A stretch of DNA of 50,669 nt from an uncultured Bacteroides sp. (GCA_958477465.1 CAUEFX010000026.1:1-50669), one strand, 5' to 3'; counted from the stretch's first letter, positions 25,298-34,056 are shown. Program-made: numbers and translations. The notes: a model not told the origin generated them from the sequence alone.

Positions 25298-25329
25298 TAA
25301 AGATACGGTTTCTTTTAAAAACAGGCAAA
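25298..25329 (-). promoter_or_regulatory. Promoter of the queuosine operon
   Basis: On the minus strand TTTG (25329-25326) is followed after 20 bases by TATCTTTA (25305-25298), a 7 of 8 match to the -7 consensus at the standard spacing. Transcription would start around 25290, giving a leader of about 70 bases that contains the whole aptamer. Confidence 0.72.
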
Positions 25330-25360
25330 TATTCCCTCATTTTTAAAAGAAACCGTATCT
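25301..25360. terminator. Perfect 21-bp inverted repeat overlapping the queuosine promoter
   Basis: 25301-25321 and 25340-25360 are perfect reverse complements (AGATACGGTTTC with an A/T-rich inner part), with an 18-base loop. It is placed to end transcription of the sigma gene, which lies upstream on the minus strand. The loop contains the -33 element and one arm overlaps the -7 element of the queuosine promoter. Confidence 0.75.
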
Positions 25361-25409
25361 CACTCCTTGCTCGAAAAGACGCAACATCACTTTTTTCGAT
25401 AAGTGTTTT

Positions 25410-25910
25410 TCATTTTTCAAAATCCTTCAAGTCTTTCTGCAACCGCTTGCGTACAAAGAACAGCCGGCTCTTTATCGTGCCGACCGGAAGACCCATTTTC
25501 TCCGCTATTTCAGTATATTTAAAGCCGGAAACATACATCAGAAAAGGTCTGCGCATCGACTCCGGTACGGCATTAATCACCTTATGAAGCTCTTTCAGAT
25601 CGTAGACATATTCAAAACGGTCCGCATCTTCCGCTTCAATCATGCTCTGCTGACTGATTGTATAATTATCATCAATCATAGATGTCTCACGGATAGCACG
25701 GCGGTAATTATTAATAAACAGGTTGCGCATGATCGTATACATCCAACCTTTGAAATTCTGCGTATGAACGAATTTCTCTTTGTTATCCAATGCTTTCAGC
25801 ATACATTCTTGCACTAAATCATTGGCAGAGTCCTGATTTGCAGTCAGTTTGAAAGCAAAATGCCGCAACTCCGATTCCATCTCTACTATTTTACATGTCA
25901 ATTTATCCAT
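25410..25910 (-). CDS. ECF-type RNA polymerase sigma factor
   Basis: The start at 25910 gives 166 residues and is preceded by a strong ribosome site, GGAGGG, six bases upstream; the ATG at 26021 lacks one. Region 2 is FAFKLTANQDSANDLVQECM with the core segment FKGWMYTIMRNLFINNYRRA (about 10-80). Region 4 is YVSGFKYTEIAEKMGLPVGTIKSRLFFVRKRLQ near the C-terminus, with a typical helix-turn-helix. No anti-sigma gene is next to it. Target genes cannot be inferred; the outer-membrane protein gene that diverges from it is a candidate. Confidence 0.92.
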   Translation of the reverse strand: MDKLTCKIVEMESELRHFAFKLTANQDSANDLVQECMLKALDNKEKFVHTQNFKGWMYTIMRNLFINNYRRAIRETSMIDDNYTISQQSMIEAEDADRFEYVYDLKELHKVINAVPESMRRPFLMYVSGFKYTEIAEKMGLPVGTIKSRLFFVRKRLQKDLKDFEK

Positions 25911-25942
25911 CTTCCCTCCGTTTTCATCATTTATACTGATTA

Positions 25943-25950
25943 CAAAGGTG
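25943..25950 (-). promoter_or_regulatory. Possible -7 element for the sigma gene
   Basis: Reads CACCTTTG on the minus strand, one base off the consensus, about 33 bases before the preferred sigma start. It supports the 25910 start, because the alternative at 26021 would lie upstream of it. Confidence 0.4.
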
Positions 25951-26073
25951 GAGTTTTTCCACGCAAGATGCCATGACAATTTTTCCGCAACATTTGCCCA
26001 TTTTTCCCTAAGAAGTTTCAACCTTTTCCTTTTTTAGTTGTTGTTTGCACATCCACCTAAAACTTAACTTATA

Positions 26074-27354
26074 ATGAAAACAAAATTCAGATCAGTAGCC
26101 TTGCTACTCGGGGTGAGTATACTCCCCTTCTGTGCAAACGCACAGAAAAAAATAATCATTGAGGATAAAGAGCCGAACTCCATCATGTTTGTCTCAAGAG
26201 ATAAAGCCGGAGATGAGATTATCCGAATAATGGAAGAGACCCAGCTTAAGCGTTTCCACGAGCCGAAAGCTCCGCGCTTTTTACTGACAGACCAGAAAAG
26301 CAAATTCGCCCTCGGAATCGGAGGATATGTACGTGCCACTGCAGAATATGACTTCGGAGGTATCGTGAAAGACGTAGACTTCTATCCTGCCCTTATCCCC
26401 AATAATGGTTATGTGAAAAACCAGTTCCAGATGGATGCCACTACCTCCACCCTCTTCTTGAAACTGGTAGGTCATACGAAGAATCTGGGAGACTTTGTGG
26501 TTTATACAGCCGGGAATTTCCGGGGAGACGGAAAAACATTCGAACTTCAAAATGCATACGCTTCATTCTTAGGATTCACATTGGGATACAGCTATGGTTC
26601 GTTCATGGACTTGGCTGCACTACCTGCCACCATTGACTTTGCCGGACCTAACGGTTCTGCATTTTACCGTACCACACAACTAAGTTATCTGTACAACGGA
26701 CTGAAAAACTGGAAATTCGGAATAGCCGCCGAAATGCCTTCTGTAAACGGTACAACGACCGATAAAGTATCCATCAGCACCCAACGCATGCCGGATTTTG
26801 CCGCTTCCGCCCAATACAATTGGAATAAAAGCAGTCACATTCGTCTGGCAGCCATCATCCGCAGCATGACTTACTCAAGCGACATTTACCAGAAAGCCTA
26901 TTCTACTACCGGTTTCGGACTACAGGCTTCGACCACTTTCACCGTCACCCCCAAATGGCAGGTATTCGGTCAGTTCAACTACGGTAAAGGCATCGGCCAG
27001 TTTCTCAATGATCTGAGCAATCTGAACGTAGACCTTGTCCCGGATCCGGAGAAAGAAGGCAGAATGCAAGCTCTCCCCATGCTGGGCTGGTATGCCGGCT
27101 TACAGTATAACATCTGTAAAAACGTATTCGTATCGGGTACTTACAGTTTATCAAGACTCTATTCGGAGCACAATTATCCCAGTGAGAATCCGGATGCTTA
27201 CCGTAAAGGACAATACCTGGTAGCCAACATGTTCTGGAATGTAACCGGCAACCTGCAAGTAGGTGCCGAGTATTTAAGAGGATGGCGCACAGACTTTAAC
27301 GATGCCACCCGCCATGCCAATCGAATGAACCTGTTAGTACAATATTCATTCTGA
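26074..27354 (+). CDS. Outer-membrane porin-like protein (possibly DcaP family)
   Basis: 426 residues with signal peptide MKTKFRSVALLLGVSILPFC, cleaved near CANAQ. The next 60 residues are a periplasmic, helix-prone stretch. Alternating amphipathic strands start at FALGIGGYVRATAEYDFGG and continue to the terminal LLVQYSF with the C-terminal Phe that barrel assembly recognises. The strand pattern with FELQNAYASF and GYSYGSFMDLAALPATIDF recalls DcaP-type trimeric porins. That family call is from memory of its pattern and is moderate. Divergent from the ECF sigma gene; followed by inverted repeats and a MITE. Confidence 0.8.
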   Translation: MKTKFRSVALLLGVSILPFCANAQKKIIIEDKEPNSIMFVSRDKAGDEIIRIMEETQLKRFHEPKAPRFLLTDQKSKFALGIGGYVRATAEYDFGGIVKDVDFYPALIPNNGYVKNQFQMDATTSTLFLKLVGHTKNLGDFVVYTAGNFRGDGKTFELQNAYASFLGFTLGYSYGSFMDLAALPATIDFAGPNGSAFYRTTQLSYLYNGLKNWKFGIAAEMPSVNGTTTDKVSISTQRMPDFAASAQYNWNKSSHIRLAAIIRSMTYSSDIYQKAYSTTGFGLQASTTFTVTPKWQVFGQFNYGKGIGQFLNDLSNLNVDLVPDPEKEGRMQALPMLGWYAGLQYNICKNVFVSGTYSLSRLYSEHNYPSENPDAYRKGQYLVANMFWNVTGNLQVGAEYLRGWRTDFNDATRHANRMNLLVQYSF

Positions 27355-27591
27355 GCCGAATGATTCACCATACAGTAGTCAATAAGAGTCTGCTTAAAAG
27401 CCTGTTTAAATTTTCCCTTTAAAAGTTTTATCAACTTCTATTGAGTTTATTTTCAGTCTGTTTTCCTGTTTTTCACTCGTCAGACAGCCCGCTATTCCAT
27501 TCTTAAAAACAGAAAAACATCCTCAAAAATAACTCTCAAAAGAATACTGAACAAAATTTAAACAGGTCCTGATAAGAAGTAAGGTAGAATA

Positions 27592-27770
27592 CACGGCTCT
27601 TTCATTTAAACTCGGAACAAACTGATAACTACTGATTATGTTGATTTTACATCAACAGAGACAGATGGCATTTAGTCTATGTTGTGTCAATAGCGACGTT
27701 TGGCTGCTCCTAAATGCCTATCAGTCACAAACATTGAAATTTCAAAGCATTTTTAAATGAAAGAGCCGTG
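27592..27770. mobile_element. 179-bp MITE-like element with 19-bp TIRs and 10-bp target duplication
   Basis: Perfect 19-bp terminal inverted repeats (27592-27610, CACGGCTCTTTCATTTAAA, and 27752-27770). They are directly flanked by identical 10-bp repeats AGGTAGAATA (27582-27591 and 27771-27780), the mark of a transposition target duplication. The inside has no open frame and includes a small hairpin (TGTTGA/TCAACA). It must move with a transposase supplied elsewhere. Confidence 0.85.
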
Positions 27771-27813
27771 AGGTAGAATAAGAAAAAAGACTTTTCATCT
27801 CAATTAAAATGAA

Positions 27814-27861
27814 AAAGGAGATTTCACTGCTTTTTGCCAAAGCAAGAGTGAAATCTCCTTT
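27814..27861. terminator. Bidirectional hairpin terminator
   Basis: A perfect 15-bp stem (27814-27828, AAAGGAGATTTCACT, with 27847-27861) lies 30 bases past the stop of the FadL-like gene and downstream of the porin-like gene; T-rich flanks on both strands fit both directions. Confidence 0.85.
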
Positions 27862-27891
27862 ATATAATCTATCTAAAATCAGTTCGCCCTA

Positions 27892-29259
27892 TTAGAACTT
27901 ATAATCAAGACTAAGACCGAAAACTTTATTTGTCCGGCTGTAAACATCTGTACCTTTCATTCCCGTACCATTATAATTATCCGAAACCTTCGTATAATCG
28001 CTGTAAGTAGTCCAAAAGTAAGCCACATTCAGCTTCAGTTTTTCCGTCAACTTCACAGCGGCACCAAAACCTAATGAATAAGAGTCGCAAGAGAAGCTTG
28101 TATCACTCTGGAAGTTGTCTGACAATCCGTAATCGGTATTCTGATAACCGCCGCTGATCGTCAAACGTTTCACTACATCCCACTCGACACCTACAAGGTA
28201 TTCATTCGTACCGTGAGTCAGCGCCGTCTGCTTACCGATTGTAGTTCCGGGGATGTTTGCCATGCCGGCCTGTTCATCAAAGAACCGGTGATACTCTACG
28301 GAAGCACGAAGAGTGGGAAGAATCTCATAGCCAAGCGCCACACTCAATAATGCAGGGATATCGTTAGGTGTATTCACACCGTCTTTATAATCGGCCAAGG
28401 CTCCATTTGCCTCTGTATTTTCTTTTGTTTTATTTTCAATGTTCAGATTGGTAAGAAATTCATATTTCAATCCGAGATTCCATTTTCCCAACTTTGCATC
28501 GGCGCCAAGTATGGGAGTGATTCCCCAACCGCTTTGGTCGCAATCCAATTTAATGTTCTTCAACGTTGTGCTTGACAGTCCCAGAGCCGGAGCATAAGCA
28601 GCATACTGATCTTTCAACGTGGCATCCAAAAAGCCTTCATAACCGCTACTTACATAATTCATACGGCCACCGGCAAACACAGCGAAATAATCGTTTATCT
28701 TGTATGTCAATCCCAATTGGGTACCAAAAATATACTGTCTTCCATCCATTGCAGAATTTATATCGTACAGGTCCGAAGCTGCATTCACCCCCAATAAGGG
28801 TAATGCCTGTTGCAGACCGCTATGCAAACCGGCCATCACTACAGCATCAAACATAGGCAACCCCGTATCGAACGAAGCCTTACCTCCGCCGCCTGTTACC
28901 GCAAAACTTGCGGAAATCGTCCAGTTACCTTTTTTATAAGCCGCCTGAAAACTGGGGATGAACGGTGCGGAAGCCGTACCTTTATATTGCCTTGTCCCTT
29001 CCGGGAAAAGAGGATACGTCGCATCGATCACACGAGTCTGATAAGCACTCTGTCCCGTAAGAGAAAGATAAAATCCATCGCTCGGAAGAAAAGCCAAACC
29101 GGCCGGATTAGAATAAACCCCGTCAATATCAATAGATGCACCACGGGCAATCATTCTCAAGAAAGAAGCATGTTGATTAGTATTTGTCAGGAGACCTCCC
29201 GCAAAAGTTGGAATTGAAACGATCAGCAACACGATGCTAATCAAGGATAATTTTCTCAT
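27892..29259 (-). CDS. OmpP1/FadL-family outer-membrane transporter
   Basis: 455 residues with signal peptide MRKLSLISIVLLIVSIPTFA. The FadL marker is DGVYSNPAGLAFLPSDGFYLSL (about residues 45-67), the NPAG motif next to the N-terminal hatch. The rest alternates barrel strands, ending in VFGLSLDYKF with terminal Phe. Family members carry long-chain fatty acids or other hydrophobic compounds. The substrate here is not readable. A TACCTTTG promoter element lies about 30 bases upstream. Confidence 0.9.
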   Translation of the reverse strand: MRKLSLISIVLLIVSIPTFAGGLLTNTNQHASFLRMIARGASIDIDGVYSNPAGLAFLPSDGFYLSLTGQSAYQTRVIDATYPLFPEGTRQYKGTASAPFIPSFQAAYKKGNWTISASFAVTGGGGKASFDTGLPMFDAVVMAGLHSGLQQALPLLGVNAASDLYDINSAMDGRQYIFGTQLGLTYKINDYFAVFAGGRMNYVSSGYEGFLDATLKDQYAAYAPALGLSSTTLKNIKLDCDQSGWGITPILGADAKLGKWNLGLKYEFLTNLNIENKTKENTEANGALADYKDGVNTPNDIPALLSVALGYEILPTLRASVEYHRFFDEQAGMANIPGTTIGKQTALTHGTNEYLVGVEWDVVKRLTISGGYQNTDYGLSDNFQSDTSFSCDSYSLGFGAAVKLTEKLKLNVAYFWTTYSDYTKVSDNYNGTGMKGTDVYSRTNKVFGLSLDYKF

Positions 29260-29287
29260 CTAAATCTTTTTTAAGTTATTTCGGGCG

Positions 29288-29295
29288 CAAAGGTA
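29288..29295 (-). promoter_or_regulatory. -7 element for the FadL-like gene
   Basis: Reads TACCTTTG on the minus strand, 29 bases before the start codon. Confidence 0.6.
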
Positions 29296-29476
29296 CAATA
29301 ATACTGCACATAAAAACTATATTTGTGCACTTATTTTCATTTTAGGAGACAAAATTGTAGAAATCACAAACTGTTTCTAATGAAACAAAATCGTCGAGCA
29401 CACATTAAAGGGTGTGTTGATAATCGAAACAATACTCCTGATACAAGTGTTTATATATAAACTAAAACAGAAAATT

Positions 29477-30478
29477 ATGGCACATACAATTGCATTTTTC
29501 GGAACGAAACCTTATGATGAAACTTCATTCAATGAGAAAAACAAAGAATTCGGATTTGAGATACGTTATTTCAAGGGACATCTGAACAAAAACAATGTGT
29601 TATTGACACAAGGCGTCGACACGGTCTGTATCTTCGTTAACGATACGGCCGATGCAGAGGTAATCCGTACGTTGGCAGCCAACGGTGTGAAACTCTTAGC
29701 ATTGAGATGTGCCGGATATAATAATGTGGATGTCGATGCAGCCGCAGCCAATGGAATAACCGTTGTACGTGTACCGGCATATTCTCCTTATGCCGTGGCA
29801 GAATACACCGTGGCACTTATGCTATCCCTCAATCGCAAAATTCCACGTGCTTCGTGGCGTACACGCGACGGCAACTTCTCCCTGCACGGCCTGATGGGAT
29901 TCGACATGCACGGGAAAACAGTAGGAATTATCGGTACGGGAAAAATTGCCAAGATCCTTATCCGCATTCTACGTGGATTCGGCATGAACATATTGGCATA
30001 CGATGTATATCCGGACTATAATTTCGCCCGCGAGAACCAAGTGGTATACACCTCACTGGATGAGCTCTATCACAGTGCAGACATCATTTCGCTGCACTGT
30101 CCGCTCACCGAACAGACCAAATACATTATCAATGACTACTCCATCAGTAAGATGAAAGACGGAGTGATGATTATCAATACCGGACGCGGACAACTGATAC
30201 ACACGAATGCCCTTATCGAAGGACTGAAAAATAAAAAGATCGGTTCTGCCGGACTGGATGTGTATGAGGAAGAGAGTGAATATTTTTATGAAGACAAGTC
30301 GGATAGAATCATTGATGACGACGTACTGGCCCGCTTACTGTCATTCAACAATGTAATCGTCACTTCCCACCAGGCCTTTTTCACCAAAGAAGCATTGGAG
30401 AATATCGCCACCACCACTTTACAGAATATACGTGATTTTATAAATCATAAACCCTTGCTAAATGAAGTGAAGAAATAA
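29477..30478 (+). CDS. D-2-hydroxyacid dehydrogenase, D-lactate dehydrogenase type
   Basis: The start at 29477 (MAHTIAFFGTKPYDETSF) gives 333 residues, the usual size. NAD-binding loop VGIIGTGKIAKILIRI (about residue 150) with the acidic end YDVYPDY marks NAD preference; HCPLTEQT (about 206), the catalytic Arg in INTGRGQLI, Glu in GLDVYEEE and His in TSHQAFFT (about 295) follow in the D-lactate dehydrogenase order. It reduces pyruvate to D-lactate. The EEESEYFYEDKS loop is characteristic of the LdhA branch. Followed at 61 bases by the pirin gene on the same strand. Confidence 0.9.
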   Translation: MAHTIAFFGTKPYDETSFNEKNKEFGFEIRYFKGHLNKNNVLLTQGVDTVCIFVNDTADAEVIRTLAANGVKLLALRCAGYNNVDVDAAAANGITVVRVPAYSPYAVAEYTVALMLSLNRKIPRASWRTRDGNFSLHGLMGFDMHGKTVGIIGTGKIAKILIRILRGFGMNILAYDVYPDYNFARENQVVYTSLDELYHSADIISLHCPLTEQTKYIINDYSISKMKDGVMIINTGRGQLIHTNALIEGLKNKKIGSAGLDVYEEESEYFYEDKSDRIIDDDVLARLLSFNNVIVTSHQAFFTKEALENIATTTLQNIRDFINHKPLLNEVKK

Positions 30479-30539
30479 AACCTTTCTCTCTCCCGGTGTG
30501 TTAACAGCATATATAACCCCATTAAACAAAGGAGAAATC

Positions 30540-31244
30540 ATGAAAAAGGTAATACATAAAGCAGACACTCGCGGACGTACACTTCACGATTGGCTGGACA
30601 GCCGTCATACATTCAGTTTCGACGAATACTTCGATTCGAGACGTATCAATTTCGGTGCGCTCCGCGTACTGAATGACGACTGCGTCGCACCCGGAAAAGG
30701 ATTCCAGACACATCCCCACAAAAACATGGAGATAGTCTCCATCCCTCTGAAAGGAATGCTGGAACATGGAGACAGTCAAAAGAACAGCCGCGTCATTACT
30801 GCGGGAGACATCCAAGTAATGAGTGCCGGAACAGGAATTTTCCACAGTGAAACAAACGGCAGTGCAACGGAGCCGGTAGAGTTTTTACAAATATGGATTA
30901 TGCCACGTGAACGAAATACGCACCCTGCCTACAATGATTACAGCATTCGTGAACTGGAGCGGAAAAACGAATTGGCGTTGGTTGTTTCGCCCGATGGCAG
31001 TACGCCAGCCTCCTTACTACAAGACACCTGGTTCTCTATCGGGAAAGTGGAAACCGGCAAAAAGTTAGGTTACCATTTGCATCAGACTCATGGCGGCACA
31101 TACATTTTCCTGATCGAAGGAGAAATCATGGTAGACGGCAGCGTATTGCAACGTCGTGACGGTATGGGAGTGTACGAAACAAACAGCTTTGAACTCGAGA
31201 CATTAAAAGATTCCCACATCCTGTTGATAGAAGTCCCGATGTAA
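30540..31244 (+). CDS. Pirin-family protein (YhhW-like quercetin dioxygenase fold)
   Basis: 234 residues from ATG at 30540, which has a good GGAG six bases upstream; a non-ATG start at 30498 is less likely. The N-terminal cupin carries the metal ligands in HPHKNMEIVSIPLKGMLEH (two His and Glu plus His, about residues 56-75). RINFGALRVLNDD, GIFHSETNGS and EFLQIWIMP are typical of YhhW. It is a cupin with reported quercetinase activity in E. coli; its physiological role is unclear. Probably in an operon with the hydroxyacid dehydrogenase gene. Confidence 0.92.
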   Translation: MKKVIHKADTRGRTLHDWLDSRHTFSFDEYFDSRRINFGALRVLNDDCVAPGKGFQTHPHKNMEIVSIPLKGMLEHGDSQKNSRVITAGDIQVMSAGTGIFHSETNGSATEPVEFLQIWIMPRERNTHPAYNDYSIRELERKNELALVVSPDGSTPASLLQDTWFSIGKVETGKKLGYHLHQTHGGTYIFLIEGEIMVDGSVLQRRDGMGVYETNSFELETLKDSHILLIEVPM

Positions 31245-31255
31245 AGTATCACCAA

Positions 31256-31353
31256 GAAGGTGTGTCATAATGCCCAAATAGAAAGATTCACCCCTGCCAC
31301 AAAAATATCTGTAGCAGGGGTGAATTTCTAAAAAAGGAGTTTTGACACACCTC
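31256..31353. repeat. Nested palindromic element, type GTGTCA (copy 1), probable terminator
   Basis: Outer arms AGGTGTGTCA (31258-31267) and TGACACACCT (31343-31352) enclose an inner stem ATTCACCCCTGC (31286-31297) with GCAGGGGTGAAT (31314-31325). T-rich sequence follows. It lies after the pirin gene and resembles the element at 34827-34921 in sequence and size. Confidence 0.75.
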
Positions 31354-31521
31354 TTTTTTATATCTCAGGTATTCTGACTTTTATACTTAAGCGAATCAGG
31401 GGAAAGTAAGCCCCGATGATTTTCTTTTGCATTCGATAACATCTTCCCCACCTGATTTCCTGTTTTTTTTCTTGTCCGTCACAGGAAGAATATGTAATAT
31501 TGCATCGCAAACCATCAGCCT

Positions 31522-32253
31522 ATGAAACTGGATTATATCTACCATAGCGGATTCGCCATCGAGACCGAAGAGGTGACCATCATCATCGATTACTACAAAG
31601 ACTCATCGGAAGAGATGCGGAATCAAGGCATCGTGCACGACTACCTGCTACAAAAGCCCGGTAAGCTATACGTGCTTTCCACTCATTTCCATCCCGATCA
31701 CTTCAACCGTGAAATATTGGCGTGGAGAGAGCAGCGTCCGGACATCATATATATCTTTTCAAAAGATATCCTGAAGCATCGTCGCGCCAATCGGGAAGAC
31801 GGCGTATATATAAACAAAGGAGAATCCTACGAAGACGACACTTTGCGTATCGATGCCTTCGGCTCTACAGACATCGGAATTTCTTTTCTCATTCATTTAC
31901 AAGGAATGAGTATATTCCATGCCGGCGATCTCAACAACTGGCATTGGAGTGAAGAATCTACCGAACAGGAAATACGCAAAGCCAACGGAGATTTTCTGGC
32001 AGAAGTCAAATACCTCAAGCAACGGATTTCCGCCATCGATCTCGTTATGTTTCCGGTAGACCGGCGAATGGGAAAAGATTACATGAAAGGTGCCGAACAA
32101 TTCATCGAACAAATAAAAACCACTATATTTGTGCCCATGCACTTCAGTGAAGATTATGGAGGCGGCAATGCCTTCCGGAGTGTAGCCGAAGCGAATGGAT
32201 GCCGCTTCATCAGCATTACCCATCGGGGCGAGACATTTGATATTACTAAATAA
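31522..32253 (+). CDS. Metallo-beta-lactamase-fold hydrolase
   Basis: 243 residues. The zinc motif is STHFHPDHFNRE (HxHxDH, about residue 55). Further ligand candidates are the His of FHAGDLNNWHW (about 133-142) and the His of FVPMHFSEDYG (about 213). The overall pattern, including IDLVMFPVDRRMGKD, is that of UlaG-like MBL proteins. Substrate unknown. It is 11 bases before the DUF4468 gene, so they are probably co-transcribed. Confidence 0.88.
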   Translation: MKLDYIYHSGFAIETEEVTIIIDYYKDSSEEMRNQGIVHDYLLQKPGKLYVLSTHFHPDHFNREILAWREQRPDIIYIFSKDILKHRRANREDGVYINKGESYEDDTLRIDAFGSTDIGISFLIHLQGMSIFHAGDLNNWHWSEESTEQEIRKANGDFLAEVKYLKQRISAIDLVMFPVDRRMGKDYMKGAEQFIEQIKTTIFVPMHFSEDYGGGNAFRSVAEANGCRFISITHRGETFDITK

Positions 32254-32264
32254 AACATAGAATT

Positions 32265-33329
32265 ATGAACAGATTGACACAACTTTTTTTTGCATTGCTC
32301 CTTCTCTGCCTGCCGGTAAGCGTCATGGCACAGAATGACAAAGACGATGACAGCAGATATCTTGCAGGTGCAGTTCCCGAAGTGGATGGAAGAGTAGTAT
32401 TCTCCAAAGAGTTCAACATTCCCGGAATGTCAAAAGAAGAAATATTCGACCGAATGATGAAATGGATGGAAGCAAGACTCAAAGAGAACAAAAATCAAGG
32501 AAGCCGGGTAGCTTATTCGGACAAAGAGAAAGGAATGATTGCGGGCATAGGCGAGGAATGGATTGTATTCAAGTCAAGCGCTCTGTCACTGGACCGTACT
32601 TGGGTCAACTATCAGATCACCGTCACCTGCCAACCGGAAAAGTGCTTCATGGAGGTGGAGAAAATACGTTTCACCTACGGCGAAAAAGAGAAGTATACAG
32701 CAGAGGAATGGATTACCGACAAATATGCACTCAATAAGGCAAAGACCAAATTAGTACGCGGACTTGCCAAATGGCGTAAAAAAACCGTTGACTTTGCCGA
32801 TAATCTGTTTGCCGGTGCAGCCCAAGCATTAGGAGCCGCCAAGGTTGCAGCCGAACCGGCAACCCAACCGGGCAAGCAGGCAATCACTACCCCCGGACCG
32901 GTAGTTATCGCTCCCGCCAATCCCGTAATATCAACAGAGCCTTCCACAAACAATAATCCGGCATCTGCCAGTGTGCCCGGCTATAAAGAAATAACCCCCG
33001 ACCAAATACCGGCTAATGCCATTCAAGTGGGAGCCGGAAATTTGGTTGTCACCATCGGCAAGGATGCCTTCAACATGACTATGATGACAGCCAATGCCGG
33101 AGGTTCTTTAGGAAAGATTAATGGCAAACCGGTGGTTTTCACCATATTCTCTCCGGACCAGTCTTATGAACAGATAGAAAAGACAGATACTTATTCCGTA
33201 AGGTTCTATCCTACGAATCAATCTGAACCGTCTATAATACTTGAATGCAAAAAACTCCCGTCACAAGCTCCAATGGAAGGACAACCACGTACCTACGCAG
33301 GAGAAATCGTGAAAGCTTGGGGTAAATAA
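32265..33329 (+). CDS. Secreted DUF4468 protein
   Basis: 354 residues. Signal peptide MNRLTQLFFALLLLCLPVSV, cleaved near MAQ. A DUF4468 domain with TBP-like fold covers about 40-175 (VDGRVVFSKEFNIPGMSKEE, MIAGIGEEWIVFKSSALSLD). A low-complexity Ala/Pro/Thr/Asn linker spans about 195-240. The C-terminal part is another alpha+beta domain beginning TPDQIPANAIQVGAGNLVVT. Function unknown; DUF4468 proteins are periplasmic or surface proteins of Bacteroidales. It follows the MBL gene closely and is followed by the VOC gene 50 bases on. Confidence 0.85.
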   Translation: MNRLTQLFFALLLLCLPVSVMAQNDKDDDSRYLAGAVPEVDGRVVFSKEFNIPGMSKEEIFDRMMKWMEARLKENKNQGSRVAYSDKEKGMIAGIGEEWIVFKSSALSLDRTWVNYQITVTCQPEKCFMEVEKIRFTYGEKEKYTAEEWITDKYALNKAKTKLVRGLAKWRKKTVDFADNLFAGAAQALGAAKVAAEPATQPGKQAITTPGPVVIAPANPVISTEPSTNNNPASASVPGYKEITPDQIPANAIQVGAGNLVVTIGKDAFNMTMMTANAGGSLGKINGKPVVFTIFSPDQSYEQIEKTDTYSVRFYPTNQSEPSIILECKKLPSQAPMEGQPRTYAGEIVKAWGK

Positions 33330-33379
33330 TTATTCAATGTGGCAATGTGCCGCATTGCCACATTATTAAATTTCACATC

Positions 33380-33760
33380 ATGGAAATAAAAAGCAGATTT
33401 GATCATTTCAACATCAACGTCACCAATCTGGAACGTAGCATCGCTTTTTACGAAAAAGCACTCGGACTGAAAGAGCACCATCGGAAAGAAGCTCCAGACG
33501 GTTCATTCATCCTGGTATATCTGACTGATAACGAAACCGGATTTCTATTGGAACTCACTTGGCTGAAAGACCATCCAGCTCCCTATGAATTAGGAGAGAA
33601 TGAAAGTCATCTATGTTTTCGCGTAGCAGGAAATTATGATGCTGTCCGCCAATACCACAAAGAGATGAACTGTGTATGCTTCGAAAACACCGCAATGGGA
33701 CTATATTTCATTAACGATCCGGATGATTACTGGATCGAGATATTACCACAAAAACAGTAA
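33380..33760 (+). CDS. VOC-superfamily protein (lactoylglutathione-lyase-like)
   Basis: 126 residues from the start at 33380 (MEIKSRFDHFNINVTNLER). It has the metal ligands of a glyoxalase I fold: His in FDHFNI, Glu in FLLELTWL, His in ESHLCFRV and Glu at the end in DYWIEILPQ. The length and ligand order match bacterial glyoxalase I, though Bacteroides is not known to make much glutathione, so the thiol cofactor or substrate is uncertain. Convergent with the small basic protein gene; they share a hairpin. Confidence 0.87.
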   Translation: MEIKSRFDHFNINVTNLERSIAFYEKALGLKEHHRKEAPDGSFILVYLTDNETGFLLELTWLKDHPAPYELGENESHLCFRVAGNYDAVRQYHKEMNCVCFENTAMGLYFINDPDDYWIEILPQKQ

Positions 33761-33763
33761 ACG

Positions 33764-33810
33764 GGCCTCTTCCCGCTCCCTCTCCCACGGAGAGGGCCGG
33801 GGAAAGGCCT
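33764..33810. terminator. REP-like hairpin between convergent genes
   Basis: CCCTCTCC (33778-33785) pairs with GGAGAGGG (33789-33796) across a 3-base loop, extended by GGGCCTCTTCCC/GGGGAAAGGCC-like outer arms. It starts four bases after the VOC stop and runs into the stop codon of the opposite gene. Similar CTCTCCCACGGAGAGGGCCGGG units are widespread in Bacteroidetes. Confidence 0.7.
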
Positions 33811-33994
33811 ATTTATGCCTATTCGCCCTCTTCTTCCTTATCTCCGCTTTCATCTTGGCAGCACCGGATCCGTGCAGACCTTTGATGTAAGTTGCTTTTT
33901 TCGCTTTCGTCTTCACTTTCTTCTCATCCTGTTTCGGACCGTCTTTCTTACCCTTAAAAACGATTCCCCCCATCATTGCATCTTCTATGCTCAT
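33809..33994 (-). CDS. Small basic protein of unknown function
   Basis: 61 residues, with 17 or so Lys/Arg and an unusually regular composition (KKVKTKAKKATYIKGLHG, then KMKAEIRKKRANRHK). No membrane segment, no signal peptide. The basic, Ala/Gly/Lys-rich tail suggests nucleic-acid binding, but that is only inference. A minus-strand TATCTTTG lies 35 bases upstream and is divergent from that of the methyltransferase, which supports that it is a real gene. It ends within a REP-like hairpin. Confidence 0.62.
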   Translation of the reverse strand: MSIEDAMMGGIVFKGKKDGPKQDEKKVKTKAKKATYIKGLHGSGAAKMKAEIRKKRANRHK

Positions 33995-34028
33995 AATCTA
34001 ACTTCTTTATTTCACAATTTTCTGTGCA

Positions 34029-34036
34029 CAAAGATA
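34029..34036 (-). promoter_or_regulatory. -7 element for the small basic protein gene
   Basis: Reads TATCTTTG on the minus strand, 35 bases before the start of the small basic gene. Confidence 0.5.
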
Positions 34037-34056
34037 GTCCTTTTCTACGAATTATC

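Larger units (their letters stand above)
27355..27891. other. Non-coding region with long inverted repeats, a MITE and a terminator
   Basis: About 540 bases with no gene. From left to right it holds a 14-bp inverted repeat with wide spacing (27401-27414 and 27553-27566, CCTGTTTAAATTTT), the MITE at 27592-27770 and a bidirectional hairpin at 27814-27861. Confidence 0.7.

Noticed and set aside
27401..27566. A second MITE bounded by the 14-bp repeat CCTGTTTAAATTTT.
   Set aside because: The inverted repeats are perfect, but the flanks show no target duplication, so it remains a plain inverted repeat.
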